The position numbers and the translations under genes are program-made. The notes below the pieces were generated by a model that ran no database searches, was not told the DNA's origin, and saw only the letters and a list, made by a program, of their open reading frames with translations. DNA of 8,300 nucleotides, taken from contig DUZI01000070.1 in the NCBI GenBank assembly GCA_013349595.1, forward strand, positions 1 through 8,300, written 5' to 3'. Below are positions 6,713-8,300 of this stretch, in pieces; the first letter of the stretch is position 1, and the number at the start of each line of letters is the position of its first letter. This DNA comes from Nitrospirota bacterium (lineage in GTDB: Bacteria; Nitrospirota; Thermodesulfovibrionia; Thermodesulfovibrionales; Dissulfurispiraceae).

Positions 6713-7551
6713 TGTTTCCATTTGATTTATCACGCAGGCTTATTAAACTTGCCTTATGGGAAGATGTTGCATGGGGAGATATAACTACATCATTAATCAT
6801 TACTGATGATACAAAAGTAAAGGCGCTATTTATCGCCAAAGAGTCAATGATACTGGCTGGTATGCCTTTTGTTAAAGAGGTTTTTGACTTTAGGGGTAAA
6901 GATTATGAGTTATCTATCTACAGAAATGAAGGTGATTCCCTAACAAAAGGCGATATTATTGGCGATGTAAAAGGATTTGCCTCACACCTTCTTGAGTGCG
7001 AGAGGCTTTCATTAAACATTTTACAAAGAATTTCTGGCATTGCAACTGTTACAAGACAATTTGTAGAAAGGCTTGAGGGGTTACCTGTCAAGATAGTTGA
7101 CACTCGTAAGACTACTCCTGGTATGAGAATAATGGAGAAATATGGCGTTAAGATTGCAGGAGGCTATAATCACCGTTTCTGTCTATCTGATGGGATTCTT
7201 ATAAAGGATAATCACATAAAGATTGCAGGTTCAATCACGGAAGCAATAAATAGGGTAAAAAAGGCCCATCACCTTTTAAAGATTGAAGTAGAGACTACCA
7301 ATATTGATGAAGTAAAAGAAGCCCTTGAGGCAGGTGCAGATGTAATAATGCTTGACAACATGACACTTGAGGATATGACAGAGGCAGTAAAATTTATAAA
7401 TAAGAGGGTTTTAGTAGAGGCATCAGGTAATGTTACTATTGAAAATATAAGGGATATTGCCCTTACAGGCGTAGATATTATCTCTTCTGGGGCAATAACC
7501 CATTCAGCAAGGGCAGTAGATATAAGTATGAAGTTTGAACAAACCCTTTAA
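6712..7551 (+). CDS. nadC: Nicotinate-nucleotide pyrophosphorylase (quinolinate phosphoribosyltransferase)
   Basis: At 279 residues, this enzyme converts quinolinate and PRPP to nicotinate mononucleotide, CO2 and pyrophosphate, the last committed step of de novo NAD synthesis. The sequence shows the N-terminal EDVAWGDITTSLI, the RISGIATVT helix, DTRKTTPGMR (D130-R139), the GGYNHRFCLSDG stretch with H154/R155, LIKDNH (163-168), EVETTN and the C-terminal ISSGAITHSA phosphate-binding region. All expected quinolinate and PRPP contact segments are present and the length is normal. The ATG overlaps the stop of the preceding gene (TGATG). No clear Shine-Dalgarno is seen before it, so translation is probably coupled. 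nadA and nadB are not in the window. Identification is secure. Confidence 0.97.
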   Translation: MFPFDLSRRLIKLALWEDVAWGDITTSLIITDDTKVKALFIAKESMILAGMPFVKEVFDFRGKDYELSIYRNEGDSLTKGDIIGDVKGFASHLLECERLSLNILQRISGIATVTRQFVERLEGLPVKIVDTRKTTPGMRIMEKYGVKIAGGYNHRFCLSDGILIKDNHIKIAGSITEAINRVKKAHHLLKIEVETTNIDEVKEALEAGADVIMLDNMTLEDMTEAVKFINKRVLVEASGNVTIENIRDIALTGVDIISSGAITHSARAVDISMKFEQTL

Positions 7552-7609
7552 AAAGCTATACCCCTCAGTTTTTTTGGTTTTAAATATTTTTTTGGCAAAT
7601 GGAGAAAGT

Positions 7610-8300
7610 ATGATAGATAAAAAACCAAAATCACTCACTTACAAAGAATCTGGTGTTGATATTCAAGAGGGAGAGAGGTTTGTAAGACTTATTTCACCTA
7701 TTGCAAAATCAACATTTCATAAAGGTGTTTTGACTGATATTGGTGCCTTTGGAGCATTATTTGAAATTGACACAAAAAGATACAAAGAACCAGTTTTAGT
7801 AAGCAGTACTGATGGTGTGGGGACAAAACTAAAAATAGCCTTTATGATGGACAAGCATGACACTATTGGGATTGACCTTGTGGCAATGTGTGTAAATGAT
7901 ATATTAACCCTTGGTGCAGAACCACTCTTTTTTCTTGATTATTTTGCTACTGGAAGATTAAATGCCGATAAGGCATCAGAGGTTATTAAGGGCATTGCAG
8001 AGGGTTGCAGGATTGCCAACTGCTCTCTCATCGGTGGTGAAACTGCTGAAATGACTGATTTTTACGGGTATGATGAGTATGATTTGGCTGGCTTTGTAGT
8101 TGGAATTGTAGAAAAATCGAAGATTATAAGTAGTAAAAATATCAAAGAAGGCGACAAGATAATTGGCTTTCCATCAACAGGTATCCATAGTAATGGTTAT
8201 TCTTTAGTGAGAAAACTCTTTTTTGACATTATGCAATGGGAGACTGACAAGTATGTTTCTGAACTTGACACAACTATTGGAGAAGAACTCTTAAAACCAA
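7610..8300 (+). CDS. purM: Phosphoribosylformylglycinamidine cyclo-ligase (AIR synthetase), 5' part
   Basis: Only the first 230 codons are inside the window; the family is about 340-350 residues, so roughly the last third is missing. The enzyme closes the imidazole ring in purine synthesis, making AIR from FGAM with ATP. The sequence shows YKESGVDI, STDGVGTKLKIA (66-77), GIDLVAMCVNDILTLGAEP (87-105), FLDYFATGRL, IGGETAEM (141-148), YDLAGFVVGIVEK and PSTGIHSNGYSL, all typical of PurM. The start at 7610 is preceded by GGAG (7601-7604) at 5 bases and gives a short ten-residue lead before the usual YKDAGVDI-type beginning. The 58-base gap after nadC contains T-rich DNA but no convincing terminator, so it may be cotranscribed with nadC. 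No frameshift was found in the visible part. Confidence 0.97.
   Translation, partial: MIDKKPKSLTYKESGVDIQEGERFVRLISPIAKSTFHKGVLTDIGAFGALFEIDTKRYKEPVLVSSTDGVGTKLKIAFMMDKHDTIGIDLVAMCVNDILTLGAEPLFFLDYFATGRLNADKASEVIKGIAEGCRIANCSLIGGETAEMTDFYGYDEYDLAGFVVGIVEKSKIISSKNIKEGDKIIGFPSTGIHSNGYSLVRKLFFDIMQWETDKYVSELDTTIGEELLKP

Noticed and set aside
7552..7609. T-rich stretch after nadC as a possible terminator
   Set aside because: There is no GC-rich hairpin ahead of the T tracts; pairing would rely on A-T only.
7591..7612. Possible sigma-54 promoter (TTGGCA) just before purM
   Set aside because: There is no TGC element at the required distance, and the site sits on the ribosome binding region.

Overview
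The window is a compact, AT-rich bacterial chromosomal segment. Every gene reads left to right with short gaps (minus 1 to 175 bases), and there is no mobile element, RNA gene or CRISPR array that I can see. The gene content suggests an anaerobic or sulfur-exposed bacterium of the Nitrospirota/Desulfobacterota kind. The grounds are an Isc-type Fe-S locus with a TusA-like protein, a receiver-domain protein with the AGAFEPFDE-type loop placed before valS, and NadC/PurM of ordinary bacterial type. This placement is an inference from family resemblance and is not certain.

Left part (1-2180), iron-sulfur/sulfur-transfer cluster: the 3' end of an IscR-like Rrf2 regulator with its cluster ligands (three Cys and a His), a TusA-family small sulfur carrier, an IscS/NifS-like protein, and an IscU scaffold with all three ligand cysteines. 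The IscS-like protein is the main point of interest. It keeps the fold and the persulfide cysteine (C323), but the PLP-binding lysine is glutamine (Q201), and at least four other PLP or substrate contacts are also replaced (A71, S150, A178, V349). It therefore looks like a PLP-free pseudo-desulfurase that works with IscU, comparable to the Archaeoglobus fulgidus IscS reported to lack desulfurase activity. With no visible cysteine desulfurase activity in the cluster, the sulfur may come from sulfide or through the TusA-like protein.

Middle part (2221-6208): a receiver-domain protein (REC, then an acidic/proline-rich linker, then a helical C-terminal domain) whose switch Thr/Ser is Ala. A 175-base gap with a candidate promoter follows, and then a full-length valyl-tRNA synthetase with an unusual ~55-residue expansion inside its second zinc knuckle.

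Right part (6230-8300): a 160-residue protein of unknown function with four to five 15-residue repeats and a C-terminal membrane anchor. It overlaps by one base the start of nadC (quinolinate phosphoribosyltransferase, NAD synthesis). The 5' part of purM (purine synthesis) runs off the window end. These last genes look like housekeeping genes cotranscribed with valS, apart from the unknown repeat protein.
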